From NCBI GenBank assembly GCA_028276215.1, contig JAPYWT010000175.1, positions 1 to 5,861 on the forward strand: a DNA stretch of 5,861 nucleotides. The letters run 5' to 3'. This DNA comes from Thermoflexus sp. (GTDB lineage: Bacteria > Chloroflexota > Anaerolineae > B4-G1 > DUEL01). This document shows positions 5,766 through 5,861 of the stretch, piece after piece; position 1 is the first letter of the stretch, and every line of letters begins with the position of its first letter. The notes beneath the pieces are model-generated. The model made no database searches. It saw only the letters and a program-made list of their open reading frames with translations, and was not told where the DNA came from. The position numbers were made by a program, and so were the translations under genes.

Positions 5766-5802
5766 ACACGGATTCACACGGATGCTACGGATAGACACGG
5801 AT
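5766..5802. repeat. Four ACGGAT units at about 10-base spacing
   Basis: ACGGAT starts at 5768, 5778, 5787 and 5797; three of the four units extend to ACACGGAT. A further ACACGGAT lies at 5850-5857. The near-helical spacing puts the units on one face of the DNA. It may be a degenerate tandem repeat or a multi-site protein-binding array. Confidence 0.75.
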
Positions 5803-5861
5803 TGATAAGCCGTAAATGCCCGTCTTACCTTTGTTTCCCGTTCAATGGGACACGGATGGGC

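Larger units (their letters stand above)
5551..5861. other. Gene-free, repeat-bearing stretch at the right end
   Basis: I see no credible coding frame or RNA gene here. The stretch holds inverted and direct repeats of GCCGTCAGC type (5634-5718), spaced ACGGAT units (5766-5802 and 5850-5857), and two 10-bp perfect inverted pairs: 5596-5605 with 5847-5856, and 5714-5723 with 5804-5813. Composition is visibly less GC-rich than the genes to the left. Confidence 0.6.

Noticed and set aside
5766..5857. Possible CRISPR-like array of ACGGAT units
   Set aside because: Units are only 6-8 bases, spacers 2-4 bases, and there are no cas genes. This is a short phased or tandem repeat.

Overview
This is a GC-rich bacterial window (roughly two-thirds GC by eye) with clear Shine-Dalgarno sites. 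A secreted lipoprotein with a Thr/Pro/Ala-rich linker, joined to a GH57 catalytic domain and a glucodextranase-type C-terminal module, sits behind a sugar ABC-transporter permease. That combination, and intergenic DNA full of palindromic repeats, suggests a member of the Chloroflexota (Anaerolineae-like). This placement is an inference from style and domain content, not proven by the sequence.

Layout. Positions 2-862 (+) hold the 3' nearly full-length part of a MalG-type permease whose start lies before the window. A 14-bp hairpin follows, then a well-placed ribosome binding site and a 1028-residue GH57 lipoprotein (922-4008, +). A strong intrinsic terminator (4027-4073) closes this unit. The convergent gene 4072-4800 (-) is a TlyA-family rRNA 2'-O-methyltransferase. 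Its stop codon lies inside the terminator's T-run, and it has its own recognisable promoter with a very short leader. The remaining 1.06 kb (4801-5861) holds no intact gene I can defend. It contains a 245-bp nested palindromic element (4920-5164), a 163-bp MITE-like element with terminal inverted repeats and an 8-bp near-perfect target duplication (5214-5376) that appears to split a small membrane-protein reading frame, and a block of GCCGTCAGC and ACGGAT repeats (5596-5857).

How the parts work together. The permease is probably the last membrane subunit of an alpha-glucan oligosaccharide importer. The GH57 lipoprotein, anchored outside the membrane, would cut or rearrange alpha-glucans so that the importer can take up the products. 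TlyA is an unrelated housekeeping rRNA-modifying enzyme facing the other way. The coding part of the window is ordinary. The less explained material is the repeat-rich region upstream of tlyA, where two hairpins differ by a compensating base-pair swap and an apparent small mobile element interrupts a reading frame.
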